The position numbers and the translations under genes are program-made. This document shows, piece by piece, positions 1 to 7,026 of a DNA stretch of 64,000 bases (the stretch's first letter is position 1; every line of letters begins with the position of its first letter). The stretch comes from Burkholderiales bacterium (lineage in GTDB: Bacteria; Pseudomonadota; Gammaproteobacteria; Burkholderiales; Usitatibacteraceae). The stretch lies in assembly GCA_019634955.1 (NCBI GenBank), contig JAHCAK010000005.1:1-64000 (forward strand), read 5' to 3'. The notes under the pieces were generated by a model. It worked only from the letters and a program-made list of their open reading frames with translations, ran no database searches and was not told where the DNA came from.

Positions 1-38
1 TTCGGCGCGTCGTGGATTGGTGTCGTGTGGGGGGCGGG

Positions 39-55
39 GGCTCAGGGGGTGAGCC
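39..55. repeat. GGCTCA/TGAGCC hairpin, copy 1
   Basis: A 6-bp inverted repeat (GGCTCA, five G, TGAGCC) lies just past the stop codon of the PcfJ-domain gene. Near-copies occur at 2098-2114 and 4739-4755. The role is unknown; it could act as a weak 3' hairpin for the gene that ends at 71, but no T-run follows. Confidence 0.45.
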
Positions 56-70
56 AGGGGCACCGCGGGC

Positions 71-1594
71 TCACCGCGACCGAGCATTGAGCATCGCCGC
101 AAAAGCCGCCGCCACCTGCGGCAGCGGCCGCGTTGCGATTCGGTTGCCCGGCAGGCGCACCGCCCCCGCCACCCACGTGCCGCGCAGGAGCCCCACGTGC
201 GCCGTGGCCAGCCGCGCGCCCTGCGCATTGCGGATCGAGAGGACGAGATCCTGCCCCTTCATGCACCGCTCCGCCCAGGTGCGCGCGCAGTGGCGCATGG
301 CGTGGCCTTCCTCCCACAGCTCGTAGGCGTCGGCGAGCGCCACCACGCGGTGCCCGCCGACGACCGCCTCGCGCACCGGCACGCGCCAGCGCATCGACTC
401 GCGGCGGACGAGGGCGAGGGCCTCCTCCCGCGCGGCCCACTCGCCGTGGCGGCGCAGCAACCACGCCCAGCCCGCCCGCGCCTGGTTCGCGTCGATGCGG
501 GGGCGCTCGCACTCCAGCCACTCGTAGACATCCTCGAACTCGGTGTCGAGGAAGCGGCCGATCCCCTTGCGCGCATCCACGCCTTCCAGCCGCTGCCCCA
601 GTGCGCGCAGGAAGGGTGGCCAGAAGCCCGTTTCGAGCTCGCCCGCGCTGACGCTCTCCGCCGCGCCCGGCTCGTGGCCGTTGGGCTTGATGAGGCGCGC
701 GAGCACCACGCCCGGCAGCACGCGCCCGGCAAGCAGGCACGCCCGGATGATCCACGCGTAAACGTCGAAGGCGTTGTCGTTGTGCGCGAAGGCGAGCGGC
801 ATGCGCATCTCCTCGGGGTCCGTCCCGAGGAGGAGCTTCCAGCCCGCATCGCCGATGCCCTCCGCGCGCAGGGCGAGCTTCAGGTCGCGCAGGGGCTCCG
901 CGTGCCCGCCGAGCACGCCCGCGAGCCCCGCGCCGGCGTAGGGGCGCACGAGCGCGGGGCAATCGCGTTCGACCGCCTCGAGGCTTTCCTTGCGCCGCCA
1001 CATCGTCGTGAACGCGCGCGAGTGCACGGCCAGCGCGACGCCGCGCGGCGTGCCCTGCCGCACCCACGAGAGCACCCGGGAGTCCAGCCCGAGCGCCTCG
1101 GCGACGCGGTCCTGGAGCGGATGAAGGATCCCGCAGGCGTCGGCGCGATCCAGCAGCATGGCGAAGGCGCGGCCACGGCGGATGCGCGACACGAGCCCGT
1201 CGAAATCGCCGTGGCCGGGGTCGGGCGCGTGCGTGACGAGCCAGTCGGCCATGTAGAACGCGAGCCACATGTCGCCGTGCATCGGGGGATCCACGAACAC
1301 GGTGGCGCCCGCGGGCCCCGCCCTGAAGCGGCCCCCGCCCACCGCGTAGGCGAAGTGCACCCACCGCACCGTGGGCATCACGAAGTAGCGAAAGCACCGC
1401 AACACCTCCACGGTGCGCAGGCCGCCGCGTTGCGTGACCCGCACGGGGTCCTTCAGGCGGCGGGCGAGCGCGGCCCAGGCGCGGGGAACGAGGTGCTCGG
1501 GAAAGGCCGCACCCTTGCCTTCGACCTCATCGGGGAAGAGGCTCTGGGGCTGCGGTTCGGCGGGGTGCACCCGGTAGGGCTTACCAGCTTCCAT
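71..1594 (-). CDS. PcfJ-domain protein
   Basis: A 507-residue protein whose C-terminal third resembles the PcfJ domain named after a conjugative-plasmid gene. The motif EEGHAMRHCARTW lies near residues 430-442, followed by a KGQDLVLSIRN strand and an ATAHVGLL strand, the usual order in that family. The N-terminal two thirds are helical and unrecognised. No signal peptide or membrane segment is visible. The start overlaps the end of the upstream minus-strand gene by 14 nt, so the two are probably co-transcribed and coupled. The biochemical function of PcfJ-type proteins is not established, and none is assigned here. Confidence 0.7.
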   Translation of the reverse strand: MEAGKPYRVHPAEPQPQSLFPDEVEGKGAAFPEHLVPRAWAALARRLKDPVRVTQRGGLRTVEVLRCFRYFVMPTVRWVHFAYAVGGGRFRAGPAGATVFVDPPMHGDMWLAFYMADWLVTHAPDPGHGDFDGLVSRIRRGRAFAMLLDRADACGILHPLQDRVAEALGLDSRVLSWVRQGTPRGVALAVHSRAFTTMWRRKESLEAVERDCPALVRPYAGAGLAGVLGGHAEPLRDLKLALRAEGIGDAGWKLLLGTDPEEMRMPLAFAHNDNAFDVYAWIIRACLLAGRVLPGVVLARLIKPNGHEPGAAESVSAGELETGFWPPFLRALGQRLEGVDARKGIGRFLDTEFEDVYEWLECERPRIDANQARAGWAWLLRRHGEWAAREEALALVRRESMRWRVPVREAVVGGHRVVALADAYELWEEGHAMRHCARTWAERCMKGQDLVLSIRNAQGARLATAHVGLLRGTWVAGAVRLPGNRIATRPLPQVAAAFAAMLNARSR

Positions 1595-2075
1595 CGACGG
1601 CGAACCTTTCCCAGTCCAGCAGGCGCAACTGCTGCGTCACGTGGCCCGCCTCCGGCAGCCCCCAGGCGTCCTGGAACCACACCACCGGCAGCGTCGAGAA
1701 CATCTCGCCCGGGTCGACGGGATCGGATTCGAACATCGCCAGCGTCTGCACGGCCGGCAGGAAGTCGACGGTGATCTCTTCCGGCCCGGCCTCGCGCGGC
1801 GGGCGCTTCTCGAGGGAGCGCAGGAGCAGCGGGGGAAGGACGGCAATCCTCCCCGGCTCGCGGTGGAACGCGCGGGCGGCTTCCTCGATGGCCCCCTTGA
1901 CGCGCCGGTCGTTGAAGCCGGGGTCGCTGCGCGGCGATCCGCACAGGACACCCGCGTTCGTGTGCCCCTGCCGGAGCGAATCGAGGTGGATCACGCGGCC
2001 GCTGGCGAGGGTGAGCGACCACGCCGCCCGTTTCGCGCGGTGGCGGCAGCCGTCGATGTCATCGGGGTCGGTCAT
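1581..2075 (-). CDS. hypothetical protein, partner of the PcfJ-domain gene
   Basis: A 164-residue soluble protein beginning MTDPDDIDGCRHRAKRAAW. The frame stays open further upstream, but the Arg/Gly-rich extension looks non-coding and the first sensible ATG is at 2075. The body alternates hydrophobic strands (WSLTLASGRVIHLDSL; AGVLCGSP) with helices and ends in LLDWERFAVDGSW. It overlaps the PcfJ-domain gene by 14 nt, which is the best clue to its role. I do not recognise a family. Confidence 0.6.
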   Translation of the reverse strand: MTDPDDIDGCRHRAKRAAWSLTLASGRVIHLDSLRQGHTNAGVLCGSPRSDPGFNDRRVKGAIEEAARAFHREPGRIAVLPPLLLRSLEKRPPREAGPEEITVDFLPAVQTLAMFESDPVDPGEMFSTLPVVWFQDAWGLPEAGHVTQQLRLLDWERFAVDGSW

Positions 2076-2097
2076 GGGAACACGGTAGGGCGCGGGA

Positions 2098-2114
2098 GGC
2101 TCAAGCGGTGAGCC
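2098..2114. repeat. GGCTCA/TGAGCC hairpin, copy 2
   Basis: GGCTCA-AGCGG-TGAGCC, lying about 25 bp upstream of the start of the 164-residue gene. The arms are identical to copies at 39-55 and 4739-4755 while the centre differs. Confidence 0.45.
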
Positions 2115-2182
2115 AGCGGCCGCATCCTTCGCCGCCTGCCGCCGTGCTGGAGCGCCCGAAGCGTCGCCCTTATGATGCCGCG

Positions 2183-2248
2183 ATGGACTTCCTCGCCGCC
2201 GGGACCAGGCACCGCCACCACGCCGCCATTCGCGAGGGGTGCCGGTGA
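2183..2248 (+). CDS. possible 21-codon leader ORF coupled to the glycosylase gene
   Basis: ATG at 2183 opens a 21-residue frame (MDFLAAGTRHRHHAAIREGC plus one Arg) whose TGA at 2246-2248 overlaps the GTG start of the next gene (GTGA). Such overlap often couples translation. There is no strong ribosome binding site and no recognised peptide, so it may be chance or a remnant of a longer N-terminus. Confidence 0.2.
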   Translation: MDFLAAGTRHRHHAAIREGCR

Positions 2249-2904
2249 CGCCCCTCGATAGCTTCCTCGCCACGCTCGCCGCCTTCCACCGCCCCCGCGT
2301 CTTCAACCCGTGGGCCGATTGCGACCGCGCCAACGACTTCGGGCCCGAGGCACCTGCCATCCGCCGCGAGCAGTTGCGCCGCTACCTCGCCGAGCGCCTC
2401 GGCCGCGCGCGCGTGCTGCTGGTGGCGGAGGCCGCGGGCTACCAGGGCGCCAAGTTCAGCGGCATCGCCATGACGAGCGAGCGGCAGCTCGTGGCCTCGG
2501 GCGAGATCGCGAGCGACTTCTTCGACGGGCCACGGCGCCGCACCAGCCGCGAATCCGTGCGCCCCGCCGGGTTCACAGAGCCCACCGCCACCATCGTGTG
2601 GGGAAAGATGCGCGAGGCGGGCCTCGCCGGCCGCGACTGGGTCAACTGGAACACCTTCGCGTGGCATCCGCAGGGCGCGACGGCGCTGCGCAACCGCACG
2701 CCCACGCCGGAGGAGTTCCGGGCAGGGCTCGCGGCGCTGCAGGCGTTCCTCGCCTTGTTCCCGAAGGTGCCGGTGGTCGCGGTGGGGGAGAAGGCGCGCG
2801 GCATTCTCGCGGAGCTCGCGGTGCCCGTGGCCGCGGCCGTGCGGCACCCGGCCAACGGGGGTGCGACGGCTTTCAGGCAGGGGATGGAACAGTTCCTGGG
2901 GTGA
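2245..2904 (+). CDS. uracil-DNA glycosylase superfamily protein
   Basis: About 219 residues. Expected role: removal of uracil or other damaged bases from DNA at the start of base-excision repair. The fold markers are a glycosylase-like active-site strand LLVAEAAGYQGAKFSG (around residue 55), a WNTFAWHP motif near 138-145 and a C-terminal VRHPANGGATAF loop, matching the small UDG-like proteins of many proteobacteria. The catalytic strand reads AEAAG where relatives often have GEAPG, so activity on uracil is not certain. GTG at 2245 was chosen because AGGGG lies six bases upstream; GTG at 2239 would add two residues. It is followed by a WYL regulator on the same strand. Confidence 0.7.
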   Translation: MTPLDSFLATLAAFHRPRVFNPWADCDRANDFGPEAPAIRREQLRRYLAERLGRARVLLVAEAAGYQGAKFSGIAMTSERQLVASGEIASDFFDGPRRRTSRESVRPAGFTEPTATIVWGKMREAGLAGRDWVNWNTFAWHPQGATALRNRTPTPEEFRAGLAALQAFLALFPKVPVVAVGEKARGILAELAVPVAAAVRHPANGGATAFRQGMEQFLG

Positions 2905-3006
2905 CCCTCGCCAGCGGCCCTTCCTCCCCTGAATCCGCTGCTCGCTTTCCCCGGCGTAGCAACCGGTCCCCTCGCAAGCGGGTAGGCAGGGTTGTAGGAT
3001 CGCGCC

Positions 3007-4008
3007 ATGGACCGCACCGAGCGTTTCTACCGCATGGACCAGATGCTGCGCGACCGCACCGTCGTGCCGCTGCAGTCTTTCCTGGAGGAGCTCGGCGTCT
3101 CGCGCGCGACCTTCAAGCGCGACCTCGACTACATGCGCGACCGCTTCAACGCGCCCATCGAATACGACCGCGACAACAACGGCTACCGCTTCGCGGCCGG
3201 CGAGCGCAGCGGCCCCCGCTACGAGCTGCCGGGGCTTTGGTTCAATGCCTCCGAGATCCACGCGCTCCTCACCATGCAGGAGCTGCTGAAGGGGCTGGAT
3301 CCGGGGATCCTCGCGCCGCACGTGGAGCCGCTGATGGAGCGGCTGAACAGGATACTGGACCCTCACCCCCGGCCCCTCTCCCAAGGGAGAGGGGAGCAAC
3401 CTTCGGTCGAGGAGATCCGCAAGAGGATCCGCATCGTGCGCATGGCCGCGCGCGGGATGAAGCTGGAGTTCTTCGAGCTCGCGGCCACGGCCACGCTCAG
3501 GCGCGAGCGGCTCGCGATCACCTTCTGGAGCCGCCACTCCGACAAGACCACGGACCGCGTGATCTCCCCGCAGCGCCTCGTGTTCTACCGCGGCAACTGG
3601 TACCTGGATGCGTGGTGCCACCTGCGGGACGGCATCCGCAGCTTCGCGCTGGACGGCATCCGCGCCGCGCGCCTCACCGGGGAAAAGGCGAAGAACGTCC
3701 CCGAGCCCGACCTCGACGAGTACCTCGCCTCGGCCTACGGCATCTTCGCGGGCAAGGCGAAGGGGTGGGCGAAGCTGCGCTTCACGCCCACGGCCGCGCG
3801 CTGGGTGGCGCACGAGAAGTGGCACTCCAAGCAGCGCGGGCGCTTCGAGGCGGATGGCGGCTACGTGCTGGAAGTGCCCTTCGGCGACGACCGCGAGCTG
3901 GTGATGGACATCCTCAAGTACGGGCCGGAGTGCCGGGTGCTCGCGCCGGATGCGCTCGCGGAGAAGGTCGCGGCGCTGGCGGGGGAGACGGCGGGGTTGT
4001 ACCGGTAG
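3007..4008 (+). CDS. WYL-domain transcriptional regulator (YafY type)
   Basis: A 333-residue protein with an N-terminal DeoR-like helix-turn-helix (residues 1-70: RTERFYRMDQMLRDR, then LGVSRATFKRDLDYMRDRF) and a WYL ligand-sensing domain from about 145 to 230 including NWYLDAWCHLR. A C-terminal WCX-like part ends near 325. WYL regulators bind small molecules or nucleic acid and often control DNA-repair or defence genes. The upstream glycosylase gene on the same strand, about 100 bp away, is a possible target. The protein is interrupted at about residues 118-128 by DPHPRPLSQGRG, encoded by a palindromic repeat inserted in frame between the two domains. Confidence 0.85.
   Translation: MDRTERFYRMDQMLRDRTVVPLQSFLEELGVSRATFKRDLDYMRDRFNAPIEYDRDNNGYRFAAGERSGPRYELPGLWFNASEIHALLTMQELLKGLDPGILAPHVEPLMERLNRILDPHPRPLSQGRGEQPSVEEIRKRIRIVRMAARGMKLEFFELAATATLRRERLAITFWSRHSDKTTDRVISPQRLVFYRGNWYLDAWCHLRDGIRSFALDGIRAARLTGEKAKNVPEPDLDEYLASAYGIFAGKAKGWAKLRFTPTAARWVAHEKWHSKQRGRFEADGGYVLEVPFGDDRELVMDILKYGPECRVLAPDALAEKVAALAGETAGLYR
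3360..3396. repeat. intragenic palindromic repeat (CCCCTCTCCC/GGGAGAGGGG), copy 1
   Basis: The element has a lead-in CCTCACCCCCGG followed by a perfect 10-bp inverted repeat, CCCCTCTCCC (3373-3382), AA, GGGAGAGGGG (3385-3394). It lies inside the WYL regulator gene and is read in frame. A second copy in the same orientation is at 8952-8989 inside hslO. Confidence 0.8.
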
Positions 4009-4021
4009 GCGGCCGGCGCCG

Positions 4022-4429
4022 TCACTGCACCGCGCAAAGCATCAGTTCCGCGCTCGTTGCCGCGATCGAGTCGAAGTCGCGGTCATCGTGCAGCAGGTAG
4101 AGCGAGTGCTCGATGGCGACCTGCGCGATCAGGCAGTCGTTGCTGCTCCGGGGCGTCCTGCCCGCCCGCCGGCAAGACTGGTACAGCCTCGCGGCGCGAA
4201 CGTGGCTCTCCACGGGCTCGCGCGGAAGAAAGCACGCCAGTTCGGAGAGGTACTCCCGCAGTTCCTCGAATCGTGCCGGGGAGTCCGCGCCCTGCAGCAA
4301 CTCCTGGATGATCGTCGGGGTGACGCCCACGACTTCGTCGCCAGAAAGAAGCTCCTCCAGCGCGCGGACCTTCAGCGTGTCCCGCCCGCGCAGGAAGCCG
4401 ATCCAGACCGAGGTGTCGACCAGGTACAT
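4022..4429 (-). CDS. vapC: VapC-type PIN-domain toxin (endoribonuclease)
   Basis: A 135-residue PIN-domain protein. Family members are Mg-dependent endonucleases that cut tRNA, rRNA or mRNA when freed from VapB. The first acidic residue is in MYLVDTSVWIGFL (Asp5), the second in the QELLQGA region (Glu about 42), and the third and fourth lie in SNDCLIAQVAIEH and LHDDRDFDSIA. This is the full PIN set. The ATG overlaps the antitoxin stop in ATGA, as usual for toxin-antitoxin operons. The C-terminus SAELMLCAVQ is complete. Confidence 0.88.
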   Translation of the reverse strand: MYLVDTSVWIGFLRGRDTLKVRALEELLSGDEVVGVTPTIIQELLQGADSPARFEELREYLSELACFLPREPVESHVRAARLYQSCRRAGRTPRSSNDCLIAQVAIEHSLYLLHDDRDFDSIAATSAELMLCAVQ

Positions 4430-4632
4430 CAGGTCGCGCTGCGGGAACGCTTGTAGTCGTAGTCCTTGCGGATACCGCCCGTGCCCTTGAGCGCGAGCAG
4501 GCGCCTCTGCCTCCCGCTGTGGACGTACCGTCGCAAGGCGACATCGACAGCCTCCCGCATGGTCTTCACGTTGGCGAGCTTCATGGCTTCCCGGACGAGC
4601 TCTTCGTCCAGAACGATGTTCGTGCGCACCAT
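4429..4632 (-). CDS. vapB: VapB-type antitoxin
   Basis: A 67-residue antitoxin beginning MVRTNIVLDEELVREAMKL, a ribbon-helix-helix DNA-binding N-terminus (residues 1-45). A basic C-terminal tail (RRLLALKGTGGIRKDYDY) is expected to wrap the toxin. The ATG at 4632 follows a strong AGGAGG Shine-Dalgarno. The stop overlaps the vapC start. A palindrome over the translation start (4630-4651) is the likely binding site for autorepression by VapB or VapBC. Confidence 0.88.
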   Translation of the reverse strand: MVRTNIVLDEELVREAMKLANVKTMREAVDVALRRYVHSGRQRRLLALKGTGGIRKDYDYKRSRSAT

Positions 4633-4651
4633 ACACCTCCTGATGTGTATG
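4630..4651. promoter_or_regulatory. probable VapB operator
   Basis: A perfect 7-bp inverted repeat CATACAC - 8 nt - GTGTATG covers the vapB ribosome binding site and start codon. Its size and position fit a ribbon-helix-helix operator. Occupancy would block transcription start or elongation of vapBC. Confidence 0.6.
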
Positions 4652-4738
4652 AAAAGTCTATCACCGCCCCGGGAGTCCCTGCTCGCGAAATCCCCGAAGC
4701 GCCCCCATCCAATTTCGGAGTGCGTTTGGAGCCGGCCA

Positions 4739-4755
4739 GGCTCACGCCGTGAGCC
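4739..4755. repeat. GGCTCA/TGAGCC hairpin, copy 3
   Basis: GGCTCACG-C-CGTGAGCC, a perfect 8-bp palindrome with a one-base centre, in the region between divergent vapB and the DUF932-like gene. Shorter-armed copies are at 39-55 and 2098-2114. Confidence 0.5.
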
Positions 4756-4779
4756 TCTCGGCTGGGAGGATGGGACTTC

Positions 4780-5787
4780 ATGGACTACGAGACCCCCACC
4801 GACCTCCGCCCCCCCGAGGCGGCCGAGTGGCTGCCCGCGGGCCTCAAGGAGCCGCCCACGCGCTGGCTGCGCGGCCGCCTCGACGAGGTGACTGCCGCGC
4901 TGCCCGAATTCGACCGCCTGCCCTTCGCGCTGGCCCCGGAGAACGAAGGCCCCTGGCACGTGAACGAGCTGATGGACCTCATCGCCACGCGCGAATCCGG
5001 CGACGGCGACTGGGCGCGGCGGCCCGTGGCGGTCGTCTCCAAGGCCTACCGCCTCATCGGCCACCGGCACGCCGCGGAGATGATCGCGGAGGGCTTCGCG
5101 GCGGTGGGGATCGACGCGGGCGAGCTGGATACGCACGCGACCCTCGACCGCTACGGCGCCCGCCTCGCCCTCGAGGTGAACCTCGGCGCGGGCTGGATGG
5201 TGAGCCCGGGCGACGGACACCCGCTCCTGCTGCAGCTGCGGTGCCTCAACTCGGTGGACGCGAGCGCGATGCTGCGCGTGTGCTTCACCTGGTACCGCCT
5301 CGTGTGCACCAACGGCCTCATCGTGGGCTTCTCGAAGCACCTCGGGCGGCTGGTGCACCGCGAGTCGCGCACCGCGCCGGACGTGCGCGGCGAGATCGCG
5401 CGGGGGCTGGAACTCGCGAGGGCCGATCGCCTCGCCATGGCGCGCTGGCTCGCCCGCCCCGTGGAGCCCGCGCGCCTGCCCGCCTTCGCCGACGGCCCGC
5501 TCAAGGTCCGCTGGGGCGTGTGGGACGCCGCCCGGTTCCTGCACATCGCGCGCACCGGCCGCGACGCCGAGCCGCGGGACCGCTTCCAGCCCGGCAGGCC
5601 CAGCGAGAAGGCGATGGAGGCCACGATCGCCGTGCCCGGCAGCCCCGAGCGGGCCCGCACCGAGTGGGATGTGGCGCAGGCGCTCTCCTGGGTCGCCCGC
5701 GGCCGGCGCGACCCCGCCGAGCACCTCGACCGCCTGGTCGAGATCCCTTCCCTGGTGGCCGCACTTAGCGTCATTCCACGCGCCTAA
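4780..5787 (+). CDS. DUF932-like protein (phage/plasmid-associated family)
   Basis: A 335-residue soluble protein. The central part resembles DUF932 proteins found on plasmids and phages: VVSKAYRLIGHRHAAEMI (about 85-102), LRCLNSVDASAMLRVCF and WYRLVCTNGLIVGFSKHLG (about 150-190). DUF932 members have no proven activity. A clear GGGAGGA lies nine bases before the ATG. It sits between a toxin-antitoxin pair and an ADP-ribosylglycohydrolase, which suits an accessory region. The family call rests on motif likeness only. Confidence 0.6.
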   Translation: MDYETPTDLRPPEAAEWLPAGLKEPPTRWLRGRLDEVTAALPEFDRLPFALAPENEGPWHVNELMDLIATRESGDGDWARRPVAVVSKAYRLIGHRHAAEMIAEGFAAVGIDAGELDTHATLDRYGARLALEVNLGAGWMVSPGDGHPLLLQLRCLNSVDASAMLRVCFTWYRLVCTNGLIVGFSKHLGRLVHRESRTAPDVRGEIARGLELARADRLAMARWLARPVEPARLPAFADGPLKVRWGVWDAARFLHIARTGRDAEPRDRFQPGRPSEKAMEATIAVPGSPERARTEWDVAQALSWVARGRRDPAEHLDRLVEIPSLVAALSVIPRA

Positions 5788-5855
5788 TCGCGCCCCGCGA
5801 TGGCGAGTTTGGCTCTCTAATGGAGAGCGGCGGCCAGGGAACAACGAGAAAACAT

Positions 5856-6839
5856 ATGCTCGGCGCGATCATCGGCGACCTCACGGGCGCAGGCGGGGAC
5901 TTCACCGACGAATCCGTCCTCACGATGGCGGTCGCCGACGCCCTGCTGCATGGCCACCACCCGCGCAAGGCGCTCTTCCTCTGGGGAACGAGGCACCCGA
6001 AATGCGCCTACGATCCCGCATTCGCGAGCTGGCTGGATACCTGGGAGCTCTCGCCCTACGGCGGCTGCGGCTGCGGGGCGGCGGCCCGCGTGAGCCCCGC
6101 GGCGCTGCTCGCGGCCTCGCTCGACGAGGCGCTGTGGTTCGCGGTGAAGGTCTCGCAGGTGACGCACGACCACCCGGGCGCCATCAAGGGCGCCAAGGCC
6201 ACGGCACACGCGATCTTCCTCGCCCGCTTCGGCGCCGATGCGCAGGAGATCCGCGCCACGCTCGAGCGGACCTATGGCTACGACATGGACCGCCCCCTCG
6301 GCGCGATGCGCCACCGGCCACTGCCGCACGAGGGGCCCGACGAGGCCGTGCCCAACGCGATCGCCTGCGCGCTGGAGGCCGGCTCGTTCGAGGCAGCGAT
6401 CGCGAGCGCGGTCTCCCTCGATGGCGACAAGGACGCCTTCGGCGCGATCGCGGGGCCCGTGGCCGAGGCGCTCTACGGCATCCCGGATGGCCTCGCGCGC
6501 CGCGTGGTGGCGGGCCTGCCGGAGGACATGCGGGAGACCTTGCAGAAGCTCTACGCCCACACCGAGTACGCGAACCCGGTGCCGGGGCTGCGGCCGGCAA
6601 TCCCGGCAGGCCAGTTGCGGCGTCGCTACGAGGCGTTGCTGCCGATCGTCGAACTGCCGGGCAAGCGCACCTTCCGCATCCGGCTGGGGCAGGGGTGGGA
6701 ATCCTTCCTCTACCACGGGCCGGCCACGGCGGCGTGGCTCAGGGAGCGCCTCGCGCAGGGGGACGCGGACCCGCAGGAACCCGCCGCGGCCGACTGCCGG
6801 GACCTCGTCGCGCTGGTGCTGGAGGCCTGGCCGGGGTAG
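5856..6839 (+). CDS. ADP-ribosylglycohydrolase family protein
   Basis: About 327 residues from ATG 5856; an ATG at 5820 would add 12. The chosen start gives the typical MLGAIIGDL opening. Family enzymes (DraG/ARH) remove ADP-ribose from proteins or small molecules using two Mg ions. The metal motif near the N-terminus is DFTDESVLTMAVADAL (usual FTDDT), followed by VTHDHPGAIKGAKA and the late DGDKDAFGAIAG, where most relatives have GGDTDT. The acidic ligands remain but neighbouring threonines are replaced. The loop between the first Gly-Asp and FTDE is unusually short. An extra C-terminal part of about 90 residues is unrecognised. Confidence 0.75.
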   Translation: MLGAIIGDLTGAGGDFTDESVLTMAVADALLHGHHPRKALFLWGTRHPKCAYDPAFASWLDTWELSPYGGCGCGAAARVSPAALLAASLDEALWFAVKVSQVTHDHPGAIKGAKATAHAIFLARFGADAQEIRATLERTYGYDMDRPLGAMRHRPLPHEGPDEAVPNAIACALEAGSFEAAIASAVSLDGDKDAFGAIAGPVAEALYGIPDGLARRVVAGLPEDMRETLQKLYAHTEYANPVPGLRPAIPAGQLRRRYEALLPIVELPGKRTFRIRLGQGWESFLYHGPATAAWLRERLAQGDADPQEPAAADCRDLVALVLEAWPG

Positions 6840-6851
6840 GCCCCGCGAGGA

Positions 6852-7016
6852 TCAGCCGCGCCAGTTCTCGACCCGCAAGCCCGACACCCTCGCGAACTCG
6901 CGGGCGTTCGACGTGACGAGCGCCATGCCGCGCGAGAGCGCGCAGCCCGCGATGAGAAGGTCGTAGGCGCCGATGGGCCGGCCCTTTGCCTCCAGCGCGG
7001 CGCGGCGGCCGGTTGG
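6852..7016 (-). pseudogene. vapC remnant (3' end only)
   Basis: Reading the minus strand gives ALEAKGRPIGAYDLLIAG, then CALSRGMALVTSNAREF and ARVSGLRVENWRG before a TGA at 6852-6854. This is the conserved C-terminal third of a VapC PIN toxin (PIG-YDLLIAG-A, LVT-N-REF-RV-GL-VENW). Upstream the frame runs into the end of the GGDEF gene at 7027 with no start codon or PIN N-terminus, and no antitoxin is present. It is a truncated relic, distinct from the intact VapC at 4022-4429. Confidence 0.75.
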
Positions 7017-7026
7017 CGCTGTGGGG

